A stretch of DNA of 24,690 nt from Deltaproteobacteria bacterium UBA5799 (GCA_002418185.1 DIDN01000123.1:195-24884); one strand, 5' to 3'; counted from the stretch's first letter, positions 15,819-23,190 are shown. Numbers and translations are program-made. The notes: generated from the sequence alone by a model not told the origin.

Positions 15819-18281
15819 CTACCGGCCGCTGCCAGTCAAATACTGCCTGGCTTCGAGGCCTGTGCCGTCGGTAGTGACGACGACCGCGCCGCCGGTATCT
15901 GTCCTCATGACCCGGACGCCCAGGGCCGAATACCTCTCAAGCGCCTCCCTGTGCGGGAACCCGAAGGAATTGAGCCTTGCCGTCGAGACCACGGCTAACT
16001 CAGGGCCCACGGCGGCAATAAACCCGGGGCCTGATGAATTCCTTGAGCCGTGGTGCGGGGCCTTCAGGACGGTCGAGGAAAGGGCCGGGCCTGCAAGGAA
16101 CGCCTCGCTCTTTCCTATGTCGCCGGTAAAGAGGAAGCTTTCTTCCCCGTATGAAACCTTCATGACCACGGAGGCCTCGTTAAGGTCGGGCCCCTCCATG
16201 CCTTCAGCAGGGTGCAGGAACCGGATAGCCGCGCCGTCCACTGTTTTTTCGGGGGTAGAGGCGTTCACGACCATTACGGGCACGCCCCTTTCCTTTAGCG
16301 CGTCCCCGAGCCTTCCGAGGTCCCCCAGGCCGTTCCACCAGAACTCGCCGACCCGGAAGTTCTCCGCGATGAAATAGAGCCCTCCCATGTGGTCCTGCTG
16401 GGCGTGGCTCAGGAGCATGCAATCTATCTTTTTAATCCCCTTTGACCTGAGGAAAGGGGCGATTACCCTCTCGCCTATGTCGAAATCAGGGTTGTTGAGC
16501 CCTCCGCCGTCGACGAGCATGGTGGTCCCTTCCGGGAACTCTATAAACGTGGAGTCGCCCTGCCCCACGCTCAGGAACGTGACCGTGAGCTTGCCGGGGG
16601 CGCGTTCGTAGAAAAGTCCGCGCGCCCCGTAGCTCCCGAAAAGGAGGATTGAGAGGGCGAGCGCCGGGAGCCTCGCGCGCTTCCATTGAAGGGTGCCGGC
16701 GCAAACGACAATGGCGTAGAAGAGCGCTATTTCATGCAGCGGGGGCGGGGACACCCATGATGACGCATAGGGGACGGCTGAAAAGGACCGTACCGCGCCC
16801 GCCATGAGGCTGAAGACGAGGTCCGCAGCCCGGAGCGGCACCATTGCCAGGGCCTCGGAGAACGGCAGGAGAGCGGCTGAGACGAGAAGCGTCGGCACGA
16901 CTATGCCTGAAAGCGGCACTACAACGAGGTTTGCCGCAAGCCCGACGACAGATACCCTGTTGAAATGATAGGCGAGTATGGGAGAGGTCCCTATGGCCGC
17001 GGCTGCTGTCACGAACATCGCCGGCAGCGCCCTTTTCTTTAGGAACTCAAGAGAGCGCCCCCTGAATGTCCGCCCGCCGGGCCTTTCTTTTTCCACAGTC
17101 CACTCAAGGCGGCTCCTCATCACGGGGACCAGCATTATTATGGAAGCCATTGCGGCGAAACTCAGCTGGAAGGAGGCGTCCCACGCGGAATAGGGCGCAA
17201 GCGCCATAACTATAATCGCAGCGAGGGCGAGCGTATTGAGGTAGTCCTTTCCCCTGCCGAGCGCGAAAGAGAGGATAAAGACGAGCACCATTATGACCGC
17301 CCTCTGGGTAGGGACGGGGAAACCTGCCAGCATGCCGTAGAAAAGGACAGGCGCCGCCGAGAGCGCAAGCGCAGCCTTTTTGGCCGTGACCGCGAGCAGG
17401 AGCTTTTCGGACCTTTTCATCAGGAAAAGAAACAGCCCGTAGCAGAATGCCGCGACCATGCCCACGTGGAGCCCCGATATGGAGAGTATGTGGGCCGTGC
17501 CTGTCGAGGCGAACGCGTCCTTGAGTTCCTTTTCGATCCCCCCCTGGCCGGATATGATGAGCGCCTTGAGGGCCTCCCTGTTCCCGAGCCCGCTCGACTC
17601 TATGAACTTCCCCAACCGGTCCCGCATCCGGTGTACGTCAAGGGGGACGCCGGGCGCGTGCTCGACTATCTCGACAAGCCTCTCGCTCTTTATGAACCCG
17701 GTTACGAAAACGCCCCTTCTACCGAGCCGGCGCTTGTAGTCGAACTCCCCGGGGTTGCCGAAATTACGGGGTTCGCCGAGCATGGCGAGGGTCCGCACCC
17801 GGTCTCCGGGCTTGGTGTCCGCGCTGCCGTTAACGGTCAGGAGGGCCTTCCCGCTTGAAGCTTCCCATTCCTCTCCTTCCCGGTATCTCTCGATTTCGAG
17901 GAGGAACCTTGTCCTCCTGCCGGACGGTTCGATTTCAAGGACTCGCCCTTCTATCGCGTGGCCTATCCTTGCGGCTTCCGCATCCCCGGCCTGGATGCGG
18001 CTCAGTATGTGACCCGGCGGAAACTCCGGGCTTGAGTGAGGCAGGATCAGGAGCGCGCCCGTAAGGAAAAAGACCGGCTGGATGGCAAGACGGCTGAAAC
18101 GCAGCCTCAAGGCATACGCCAGGAGGACCGCGGCAAGCGAGAGGGAAAGGCACGCGAGCACCGGGCCGTAGGAGAAGCCCAGTTGGTCCGAGGCGACTAT
18201 CCCGGACAAAATGGAGAGGGCGACAGGGACGAGTGGGCGCATAAGGGGGCCGCTTCGAATCCGGCAGACCTTTTTTAACAC
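15819..18281 (-). CDS. comEC: ComEC/Rec2-type DNA uptake channel
   Basis: An inner-membrane channel that carries transforming single-stranded DNA into the cytoplasm. Domains in order: N-terminal membrane helices and DUF4131 OB-like region with NPGEFDYKRRLGRRGVF; a multi-helix Competence domain with HILSISGLHVGMVAAF; a C-terminal metallo-beta-lactamase-like domain from LTVTFLSVGQGDSTFIEF with SHAQQDHMGG and LKAPHHGSRNSSG. All three modules are present, so the gene looks intact (about 820 aa). I chose the GTG at 18281, with AGAGG 8 bases upstream; the longer frame would start at a TTG inside a hairpin (18318-18341). A third candidate is the ATG at 18242. The first membrane segment begins just after that ATG. 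No other competence gene is in the window. Confidence 0.93.
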   Translation of the reverse strand: MLKKVCRIRSGPLMRPLVPVALSILSGIVASDQLGFSYGPVLACLSLSLAAVLLAYALRLRFSRLAIQPVFFLTGALLILPHSSPEFPPGHILSRIQAGDAEAARIGHAIEGRVLEIEPSGRRTRFLLEIERYREGEEWEASSGKALLTVNGSADTKPGDRVRTLAMLGEPRNFGNPGEFDYKRRLGRRGVFVTGFIKSERLVEIVEHAPGVPLDVHRMRDRLGKFIESSGLGNREALKALIISGQGGIEKELKDAFASTGTAHILSISGLHVGMVAAFCYGLFLFLMKRSEKLLLAVTAKKAALALSAAPVLFYGMLAGFPVPTQRAVIMVLVFILSFALGRGKDYLNTLALAAIIVMALAPYSAWDASFQLSFAAMASIIMLVPVMRSRLEWTVEKERPGGRTFRGRSLEFLKKRALPAMFVTAAAAIGTSPILAYHFNRVSVVGLAANLVVVPLSGIVVPTLLVSAALLPFSEALAMVPLRAADLVFSLMAGAVRSFSAVPYASSWVSPPPLHEIALFYAIVVCAGTLQWKRARLPALALSILLFGSYGARGLFYERAPGKLTVTFLSVGQGDSTFIEFPEGTTMLVDGGGLNNPDFDIGERVIAPFLRSKGIKKIDCMLLSHAQQDHMGGLYFIAENFRVGEFWWNGLGDLGRLGDALKERGVPVMVVNASTPEKTVDGAAIRFLHPAEGMEGPDLNEASVVMKVSYGEESFLFTGDIGKSEAFLAGPALSSTVLKAPHHGSRNSSGPGFIAAVGPELAVVSTARLNSFGFPHREALERYSALGVRVMRTDTGGAVVVTTDGTGLEARQYLTGSGR

Positions 18282-18302
18282 ATGCCCGGCCTCTTTTGCA
18301 CA

Positions 18303-18332
18303 CAAATACTGAGTGACAGCCCCCGGTTTCAA
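18303..18332 (-). promoter_or_regulatory. Possible promoter of comEC
   Basis: On the minus strand, TTGAAA (complement of 18327-18332), an 18-bp spacer, and TATTTG (complement of 18303-18308). Transcription would begin about 15 nt before the proposed GTG start. The -35 lies within the hairpin at 18318-18341, so cruciform formation or a binding protein could influence it. The match is only moderate. Confidence 0.3.
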
Positions 18333-18341
18333 CCGGGGGCT
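18318..18341. repeat. Perfect 11-bp-stem inverted repeat between divergent genes
   Basis: AGCCCCCGGTT at 18318-18328 and AACCGGGGGCT at 18331-18341 are exact reverse complements around a 2-bp centre. It sits in the 295-bp divergent space between comEC and the GGDEF gene. It overlaps the candidate promoters on both strands. No T-tract follows on either side, so it may be an operator, REP-like unit or cruciform instead of a terminator. Confidence 0.6.
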
Positions 18342-18369
18342 TGACTTGCCGCGGCTCTGCTGCTAACCT
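18341..18369 (+). promoter_or_regulatory. Possible promoter of the GGDEF gene
   Basis: TTGACT at 18341-18346, a 17-bp spacer, and TAACCT at 18364-18369. The -10 is poor. It would give a leader of about 200 nt before the ATG at 18577. I see no c-di-GMP riboswitch consensus in that leader. Confidence 0.3.
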
Positions 18370-18576
18370 CTTTACAAGAGAAGAGGATGAAGTGTGGCGC
18401 TCGCGTCCAGGCCCTTCTCAACAGAGCGGCATGCTCCAGTCAGGCCGCGCCCCCCTTTTTACTCATCATGTTTCCTTCCTTCAGGCCGTCAGACCGGAAA
18501 AAGACAGGCTTACTTTACGAGCATGTTCTGAGGCGCGGGCCAGTACCGCCACAAGCATTTTTTTTCGCCCGTTCAT

Positions 18577-19779
18577 ATGGCCAAATTCTTTAAAAGATAT
18601 GCTGCATATCTCTTCCTTGGCTGGACCGTGATAGTCGTATTATCTTTTTCAATCACCTACCGCCATAACCGCAGCGCCGCAATGGAAAGGGCTTCGGTAG
18701 AGGCCAGTGCCCATTACAAGCTCACCATACTCTACAGAAAGGTCATATCCGACCTGGGCGGGGTGTACGCCTCGACTGAAAAGGTCGCCCCAAACCCGTA
18801 CCTCCTGGTACCGGACAGGGACATAATTGCCAGCGACGGAAAGACCCTTACGATGGTGAACCCTGCGTACCTCACGAGGATAGTGTTCGAGGCGTTCAGC
18901 GAGGAAGACGAGCTCCCGGTCCTCAGCAAGATAACGAGCCTCCTGCCCAGGAACCCGGCAAACGCGCCGGACGCCTGGGAGGAAAAGGCCCTCCGCGCCT
19001 TCGAGAAAGGAGGGACCGAGACCGTTGCCACGGCTGAAATAAACGGGGAGCCGTACCTGAGGGTCATCCGGCCGTTCCTGACAGAGCGGCACTGCCTTAA
19101 ATGCCACCTGGACCAGGGATACAGGGAAGGGGACGTAAGGGGCGGCATAAGCATAGCCGTTCCGCTGAGGCCCTATTACGATGCCCGGAGGGAAGCGGCC
19201 CTGAGGATATTCGGGGCGCATTTCCTCCTATGGTTGTCGGTCGGGTCGGGGCTCTTCCTCCTCGCGAAAAAGGCGGTCAGAAATGCCGAAGCCTACGAGG
19301 AAGCAAGGATGTTGTCGCTGCACGACCACCTTACAGGGCTTGCAAACAGGCGGTACCTTGAGATTGACCTCAAGGAAAGCTTTGACCTTGCCAGGAGATA
19401 CGGCAACGTGTTTTCGGTGATTATGGCCGACATGGACCTTTTCAAGGAGTATAACGACGCGCACGGACACGGGGCCGGCGACCTGCTCCTTATCGAAGTC
19501 GCTGGCATACTGCTGAGGGAGGTAAGGAGGACTGACCTGGCCGTAAGGTACGGCGGAGAGGAATTCCTGATGGTCCTTCACCAGACCGGCATGGAAGAGG
19601 CCGTGGCCGTAGCGGAACGGATGAGGAAGAACATCCTTCTCGGAACAGGCCTCACCATGAGCTTCGGAGTTTCCTCCTATCACCCGGGCATGAGCGGAAA
19701 GGACGATATCATAGCGGCGGCGGACAGGGCCTTGTACCTTGCGAAGGAAAAAGGCAGGAACAGGGTGGAGGCGGCCTGA
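18577..19779 (+). CDS. Membrane diguanylate cyclase with DUF3365-like c-type heme sensor
   Basis: Makes the second messenger c-di-GMP from two GTP. A membrane helix (about residues 8-28) leads into a periplasmic domain of about 180 residues resembling DUF3365/Tll0287-type sensors. This domain contains one heme c attachment site, Cys173-x-x-Cys176-His177 (HCLKCHLDQG). A second membrane helix (about 211-230) and a short linker follow. The cyclase domain has LTGLANRRYLE, DMDLFKEYNDAHGHGAGD and an intact active site GGEEF (326-330). An inhibitory RxxD site (Arg317-Asp320) precedes it by five residues, so product feedback is likely. The architecture suggests redox or gas sensing through heme controlling c-di-GMP. 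It is monocistronic and divergent from comEC; no Shine-Dalgarno is evident. Confidence 0.93.
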   Translation: MAKFFKRYAAYLFLGWTVIVVLSFSITYRHNRSAAMERASVEASAHYKLTILYRKVISDLGGVYASTEKVAPNPYLLVPDRDIIASDGKTLTMVNPAYLTRIVFEAFSEEDELPVLSKITSLLPRNPANAPDAWEEKALRAFEKGGTETVATAEINGEPYLRVIRPFLTERHCLKCHLDQGYREGDVRGGISIAVPLRPYYDARREAALRIFGAHFLLWLSVGSGLFLLAKKAVRNAEAYEEARMLSLHDHLTGLANRRYLEIDLKESFDLARRYGNVFSVIMADMDLFKEYNDAHGHGAGDLLLIEVAGILLREVRRTDLAVRYGGEEFLMVLHQTGMEEAVAVAERMRKNILLGTGLTMSFGVSSYHPGMSGKDDIIAAADRALYLAKEKGRNRVEAA

Positions 19780-19939
19780 ACATGCCGACCTTGCCTTAAG
19801 GGGTTGCGGAAAGCTGTATACGCTCGGGCGTCAAAAAGCCCCGGTTTGAGGCCATATTGGAGGGAGGCGTATTTTCACATGCCGGCGACGACAGCTAAGG
19901 CAACGGAGCAGACGGACTTTTCGGCAAGCTGAAAACGGC

Positions 19940-21793
19940 TCAACCCTGCCTGTCTTCCCTTTCTGCCTTAAGCCCCTTTATCTCGGCTGCGAGCCTTTCG
20001 GTTATGCCCGGTACAGAGGCCAGCTCACTTAAATCCGCGTTCAATACCGAATCGAGGTCCCCGAACCTCTCGAAGAGCGCCTTCTTCTTTTTTACGCCTA
20101 TGCCGGGGACCCGGTCCAGGAGTGAACCGAGCTCCTTTGACCGGAGCTTCCTGTGATAAGAGATGGCGAACCTGTGCACCTCGTCCCTTATCCTCCTTAC
20201 GAGGAGGTCGGGTTTCGAGCCTTCCCTGAGGAGTATGGGGTCCTTGACCCCCGGGATGAAGACACGCTCGCCCCTTGCACTTACGCCCTTTTTCACCTGG
20301 AGCCGGTCATCCCTGTCCTTTGCGAGCGCCCTCACCTCCACGCCCCTCGCCCCGAGCTCCCTGAGCGCCTGGACCGCGATATTGAGCTGCCCCTTGCCCC
20401 CGTCCACTATGACGAGGTCGGGGATGCCAGGACCTTTCCCGGAACCCTCCATCAGGAACCTCCGCGAGAGCACCTGGTACATCATCGCGTAGTCGTCAGG
20501 CCCCTCAAGGCCCCTTATCCTGAAGAGCCTGTAGGAGTCCTTGTCCGGCTCGCCGTCCCTGAAGGCGACCATCGCGCCCACGGCCTGGCTTCCGCCCATG
20601 TTCGATATGTCGAAGGCCTCTATGCGACGGGGCGCGCCCTTCAAGCGGAGCCTCTTCTTAAGCTCCTCGACCACCCCGGCCCTCGATGCCGCGGCCTCGG
20701 AGCGCTTCCTTAACGCCTCTGCCGCGTTCGACCGGGCCATCTCAAGTAGCCTCGTCTTACCGCCCCTCCTGGGCATGGTCAGGGCCACCCGCCTCCCCTT
20801 TTTATCCGAGAGCCAGTCTTCCAGGACCTCCCTGTCGTCGAGCCCGGCCTGCACTATCGCCTCGTCAGGCACGAAGCGCTCGCCCCTGTAATACTCCGCG
20901 ATAAAGGCAGAGAGTATCTCTTCGTCCGGGAGGCCCGCGTCGTGGAAGAAATAGTCGCTTCCTCCCGTGAGCCTCCCCTCCCGTATGTGCAGGGCCTGGA
21001 GCGCTATCGAGTCCCTTTCCCTTATGAAGGCGAAGACGTCCTGGTCGGCGGCCCTGGCAGCCACCACCTTCTGCTCCTCGAGCATGCCCTCTATCGAGAG
21101 CACCCTGTCCCTGAGCCTCGCGGCCCTCTCGAACTCGAGGGACGCCGAGGCCTCCTTCATCTTCTCCCGGAGCATCCTGAGGAGTTCCCTGTTCTTCCCC
21201 TCCAAGAACATGATCGCCCCGTCCACGAGCTCCCTGTAAGCCTCTTCGCTTATGAGGCCGGAGGCCGGCGCTGAGCAGAGCCCTATCTGGTAGTCGAGGC
21301 AGGGCCTTGCCCTGTTCCTGAACTCGCCCTCCGAGCAGACGCAGAGCGGGAATATCCTCCGGATGAACTTTATCGTTTCCCTCACCTCGCGGGCAGAGAT
21401 GTAGGGGCCGAAATACCTCGAGCCGTCCTTCCTCCTCTGCCTCGTGACGAGTATGCGGGGGAACTTCTCCTTCACGGTTATCTTTATGCTCACGTAGGTC
21501 TTGCTGTCCTTGAGGCGTATGTTGTACCTGGGCTTGTGCCGCTTAAGGAGGGTGTCTTCAAGGAGGAGGGCCTCCTTTTCGTTCGTCGTTACGATATAAT
21601 CGACGTCCGCCGTCTTTGATGAAAGGAACCTGACCGCGTACCTGCCGTCCCCGCCCTCCCGGAAATAGGAGCGCACCCGGGCCCGGAGGTCCTTGGCTTT
21701 TCCTATGTAGAGGACCTCGCCGGACGGGCCCTTCATAATGTAGACCCCCGGGAGCGGGGGCAGCTTGGCGAGTTTTTCTTCCATGGCTGCCAT
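19940..21793 (-). CDS. uvrC: Excinuclease ABC subunit C
   Basis: UvrC makes both incisions around bulky lesions in nucleotide excision repair. An N-terminal GIY-YIG nuclease (LPGVYIMKGPSGEVLYIGKA, Tyr18 and Tyr29-Ile-Gly) includes the conserved NEKEALLLEDTLLKRHKPRYN region. A UVR helical hairpin follows near residues 195-230 (REKMKEASASLEFERAARLR). The RNase H-like nuclease shows IEAFDISNMGG and LVIVDGGKGQLN with catalytic aspartates. The C-terminus has two helix-hairpin-helix units (VPGIGVKKKKALFERFG and VPGITERLAAEIKG). Length (617 aa) is normal. The start could be Met1 at 21793 or Met4 at 21784; spacing from the AGG upstream does not settle it. The 160 bp beyond its stop, up to the GGDEF gene, shows no gene or clear terminator. 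Confidence 0.97.
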   Translation of the reverse strand: MAAMEEKLAKLPPLPGVYIMKGPSGEVLYIGKAKDLRARVRSYFREGGDGRYAVRFLSSKTADVDYIVTTNEKEALLLEDTLLKRHKPRYNIRLKDSKTYVSIKITVKEKFPRILVTRQRRKDGSRYFGPYISAREVRETIKFIRRIFPLCVCSEGEFRNRARPCLDYQIGLCSAPASGLISEEAYRELVDGAIMFLEGKNRELLRMLREKMKEASASLEFERAARLRDRVLSIEGMLEEQKVVAARAADQDVFAFIRERDSIALQALHIREGRLTGGSDYFFHDAGLPDEEILSAFIAEYYRGERFVPDEAIVQAGLDDREVLEDWLSDKKGRRVALTMPRRGGKTRLLEMARSNAAEALRKRSEAAASRAGVVEELKKRLRLKGAPRRIEAFDISNMGGSQAVGAMVAFRDGEPDKDSYRLFRIRGLEGPDDYAMMYQVLSRRFLMEGSGKGPGIPDLVIVDGGKGQLNIAVQALRELGARGVEVRALAKDRDDRLQVKKGVSARGERVFIPGVKDPILLREGSKPDLLVRRIRDEVHRFAISYHRKLRSKELGSLLDRVPGIGVKKKKALFERFGDLDSVLNADLSELASVPGITERLAAEIKGLKAEREDRQG

Positions 21794-21881
21794 AACCTAT
21801 ATTATCTCACAGGAGATTTCTGGAATACAAACCGGTTTTAACACTATCCACAATTCAAAAACCCTTGTGCGAAGAACTTTT

Positions 21882-21902
21882 GCGCGCTGCCGCGCTTTTT
21901 TT
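21882..21902 (+). terminator. Terminator-like hairpin with T7 tract, no upstream gene seen
   Basis: GCGCG, loop CTGC, CGCGC, then seven T residues. The form is that of a short plus-strand intrinsic terminator, but the nearest upstream gene (uvrC) is on the other strand. It may end a short unannotated transcript or be chance within the repeat-rich spacer. Confidence 0.35.
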
Positions 21903-22040
21903 GGGCATAAGGCTCGGCTCGCTTTCCGCCTCCATACTCCGAGCTCGGCCCTTATGTCGCTCGGCCCCTTAGGGCCGAGCTCCTGCTTCCTCGCCTCGCT
22001 CGCCCTTCCCCCAGCCTTATGCTCGCAACGCCTTATGCCC
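21903..22040. repeat. Palindromic element A
   Basis: A 138-bp unit bounded by perfect 11-bp inverted repeats, GGGCATAAGGC (21903-21913) and GCCTTATGCCC (22030-22040). Inside, GCTCGGCCC-CTTA-GGGCCGAGC (21959-21980) forms a 9-bp stem. The same right arm can alternatively pair with GAGCTCGGCCC at 21941-21951, so two exclusive folds exist. The inverse of its arms resembles element B: GGAGGCGG...AAGCGAGCC...CCTTA on one side and TAAGGCG...AGCATAAGG on the other. The two are thus probably copies of one family in opposite orientation. No coding capacity is evident. Confidence 0.65.
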
Positions 22041-22104
22041 CTGGTTATCTTGAAATGCAAGGACAAAAGAATAGTAAGTTCTTATGTTTTGAAACAAAAC
22101 CCCG

Positions 22105-22229
22105 GAGGGTAAGGCGAGCGCAGCATAAGGGAGGAAGAGCGTGAACGGGCCGGGGAAGCCAGGAGCGAAGCGACTTTGGGGGCCCGTTCACGGGGTGGGG
22201 GAGGCGGCTCGCAAGCGAGCCTTACCCTC
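22105..22229. repeat. Palindromic element B
   Basis: A 125-bp unit bounded by perfect 11-bp inverted repeats, GAGGGTAAGGC (22105-22115) and GCCTTACCCTC (22219-22229). Nested within are GTGAACGGGCC (22141-22151) paired with GGCCCGTTCAC (22181-22191), and a GGCTCGC-AA-GCGAGCC hairpin (22206-22221). If transcribed it would fold into a branched stem. It shares arm sequences and the TAAGGC terminal core with element A, inverted relative to it. Confidence 0.65.
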
Positions 22230-22346
22230 GAAACCGCACGGCAGTGCGGAAAAGGGCCTTTCGCATGAACCAAAAAACGAGGCAGCGCGTTAGATGGCTT
22301 TTTGCGAAAATGTTTAAGAAGAAAAATGTTGCCCGCCCTGAAATTC

Positions 22347-22378
22347 AAAAGGCCCCGTCCGTTTCCGGGCGGGGCCTT
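22347..22378 (-). terminator. Intrinsic terminator of efp
   Basis: On the minus strand a 13-bp GC-rich stem (AAGGCCCCGCCCG pairing with CGGACGGGGCCTT, one G-T wobble, 4-base loop) is followed by TTTTGAATTT. It starts 25 bp after the efp stop codon, the expected place for a rho-independent terminator. Confidence 0.85.
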
Positions 22379-22403
22379 TCTGGAATCCGGGCTACCGACG
22401 GCC

Positions 22404-22973
22404 TTACTGCGTTGCCTTTGCCCTTTCGAGGTATCTTCCCTCTGCCGTATCGACCCTTATCACCTCCCCTGTTTCGATGAAACCGGGCACGTTCACGACG
22501 AGGCCGGTCTCCAGTGTAGCGGGCTTCTGAGAGGCGGTCACGGTCGCGGTCTTGATGAACGGGACGGTCTCCACGACCTTGAGCTCCACGACCTTCGGAG
22601 GGTCCACGCCGACGGGCGCGCCGTTATAGTACTCCACCATGAACCTTATGTTGGGCGTCAGGTAGAAGGTGTTGTCGCCGAGTATCTCCCTGGAAAGCGA
22701 TACCTGCTCGTAAGACTCGCTATTCATGAAATGGTAGTCGTCGCCGTCGTTATAGAGGAACTCCATCTCGTGCTGCTCGAGATGGGCCTTTTCGAGCTTG
22801 TCCTCCGAGCGGAACCTGTTCTCGACGCTCGACCCCGTCTTCAGGTGTTTAAGCTTGGTCTGCACCATGCCCCGCCAGTTCCCGGGCGTTATGTGCTGCA
22901 CGGAAACGACCCTGTACGGCTCTTTGTTAAAGAGGATCGTCATCCCGACCCTCAATTGCGTTGCCGCTATCAT
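22404..22973 (-). CDS. efp: Elongation factor P with a non-canonical tip loop
   Basis: EF-P rescues ribosomes stalled at polyproline stretches. The 189-residue protein has the three-domain layout: KOW-like N domain (about 1-63), first OB domain (about 65-128) and C-terminal OB domain (about 130-185) with the signature VNVPGFIETGEVIRVDTAEG. The tip loop reads HITPGNWRGMVQTKLKHL: where E. coli has the modified Lys34 in PGKG, this protein has Asn32, followed by Trp33 and Arg34. Lysylation by EpmA is therefore not possible at that position; Arg34 is a candidate functional substitute. I recall related EF-Ps with a PGNWRG loop in other environmental phyla, so this is probably a subfamily. An extended -10 lies upstream and a strong terminator downstream. 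AAAGGAG lies 12 bases before the ATG. Confidence 0.93.
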   Translation of the reverse strand: MIAATQLRVGMTILFNKEPYRVVSVQHITPGNWRGMVQTKLKHLKTGSSVENRFRSEDKLEKAHLEQHEMEFLYNDGDDYHFMNSESYEQVSLSREILGDNTFYLTPNIRFMVEYYNGAPVGVDPPKVVELKVVETVPFIKTATVTASQKPATLETGLVVNVPGFIETGEVIRVDTAEGRYLERAKATQ

Positions 22974-23009
22974 CTGCCTGCTCTGCTCCTTTCAAAAACT
23001 TGTGCGGAT

Positions 23010-23034
23010 ATTATAGCATACGGCCGCGCCGTAT
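23010..23034 (-). promoter_or_regulatory. Extended -10 promoter of efp with adjacent palindrome
   Basis: On the minus strand TGCTATAAT (complement of 23010-23018) is a perfect extended -10, 37 bp or more upstream of the efp ATG. No good -35 is present; ATGAAA is the nearest. Directly upstream, ATACGGC-CGC-GCCGTAT (23018-23034) is a perfect 7-bp inverted repeat lying between -10 and -35, where a regulator would block or aid polymerase. The promoter sits just inside the MITE-like element's left border (23045). Confidence 0.55.
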
Positions 23035-23044
23035 TTCATTATTT

Positions 23045-23190
23045 TAGGCAACCTCTAAAAATTAGAGATTTTTCTCGAAATCGAGGAAGGCCGGGAATAA
23101 AAAGCGGAGCATATATGACAATATGTGAGCATTTCTATTCCCGGCCTGACAAAGAGTCCGGGGAAAAGATCAATTTTTAGAGGTTGCCTA
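23045..23190. mobile_element. 146-bp MITE-like element with 19-bp perfect terminal inverted repeats
   Basis: The left end at 23045-23063 (TAGGCAACCTCTAAAAATT) and right end at 23172-23190 (AATTTTTAGAGGTTGCCTA) are exact reverse complements. A second inner pair, AGGCCGGGAATA (23088-23099) and TATTCCCGGCCT (23136-23147), plus a CATAT/ATATG loop stem, make the unit a long hairpin. It has no coding capacity. TA at both outer ends fits a TA target duplication as left by IS630/Tc1-mariner-type transposases, so it would need a transposase from elsewhere. Its right end overlaps the last codons and the stop of the aldolase gene. Excising the unit with one TA copy would give codons GTA AAA TAA, so the gene would still end at nearly the same place. 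Confidence 0.8.

Larger units (their letters stand above)
21794..22403. other. 610-bp gene-free spacer between uvrC and efp
   Basis: No reading frame here resembles a protein or uses the local codon style. From left to right it holds: an AT-rich 90 bp next to the uvrC start; a terminator-like hairpin (21882-21902); palindromic element A (21903-22040); an AT-rich link with AAGGACAAAAGAATAG; palindromic element B (22105-22229); a small hairpin CCGCAC-GGCA-GTGCGG (22234-22249); and the efp terminator (22347-22378). Confidence 0.7.

Noticed and set aside
4191..18590. Identical first 13 bases (ATGGCCAAATTCT) of hsp20 and the GGDEF gene
   Set aside because: A short common N-terminal coding motif (Met-Ala-Lys-Phe); no flanking similarity, so no repeat or duplication.
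22141..22175. GGGGAAGCCAGGAGCG resembling the 3' part of a GEMM c-di-GMP riboswitch
   Set aside because: The rest of the GEMM consensus (GCAAA and GACGCAAAG segments) is absent and no regulated gene follows; the stretch is explained as part of palindromic element B.
22302..23180. 292-residue plus-strand frame spanning efp antisense and the MITE-like element
   Set aside because: It covers the well-supported efp on the opposite strand, runs through its terminator and the inverted repeats, and has no recognisable domain.
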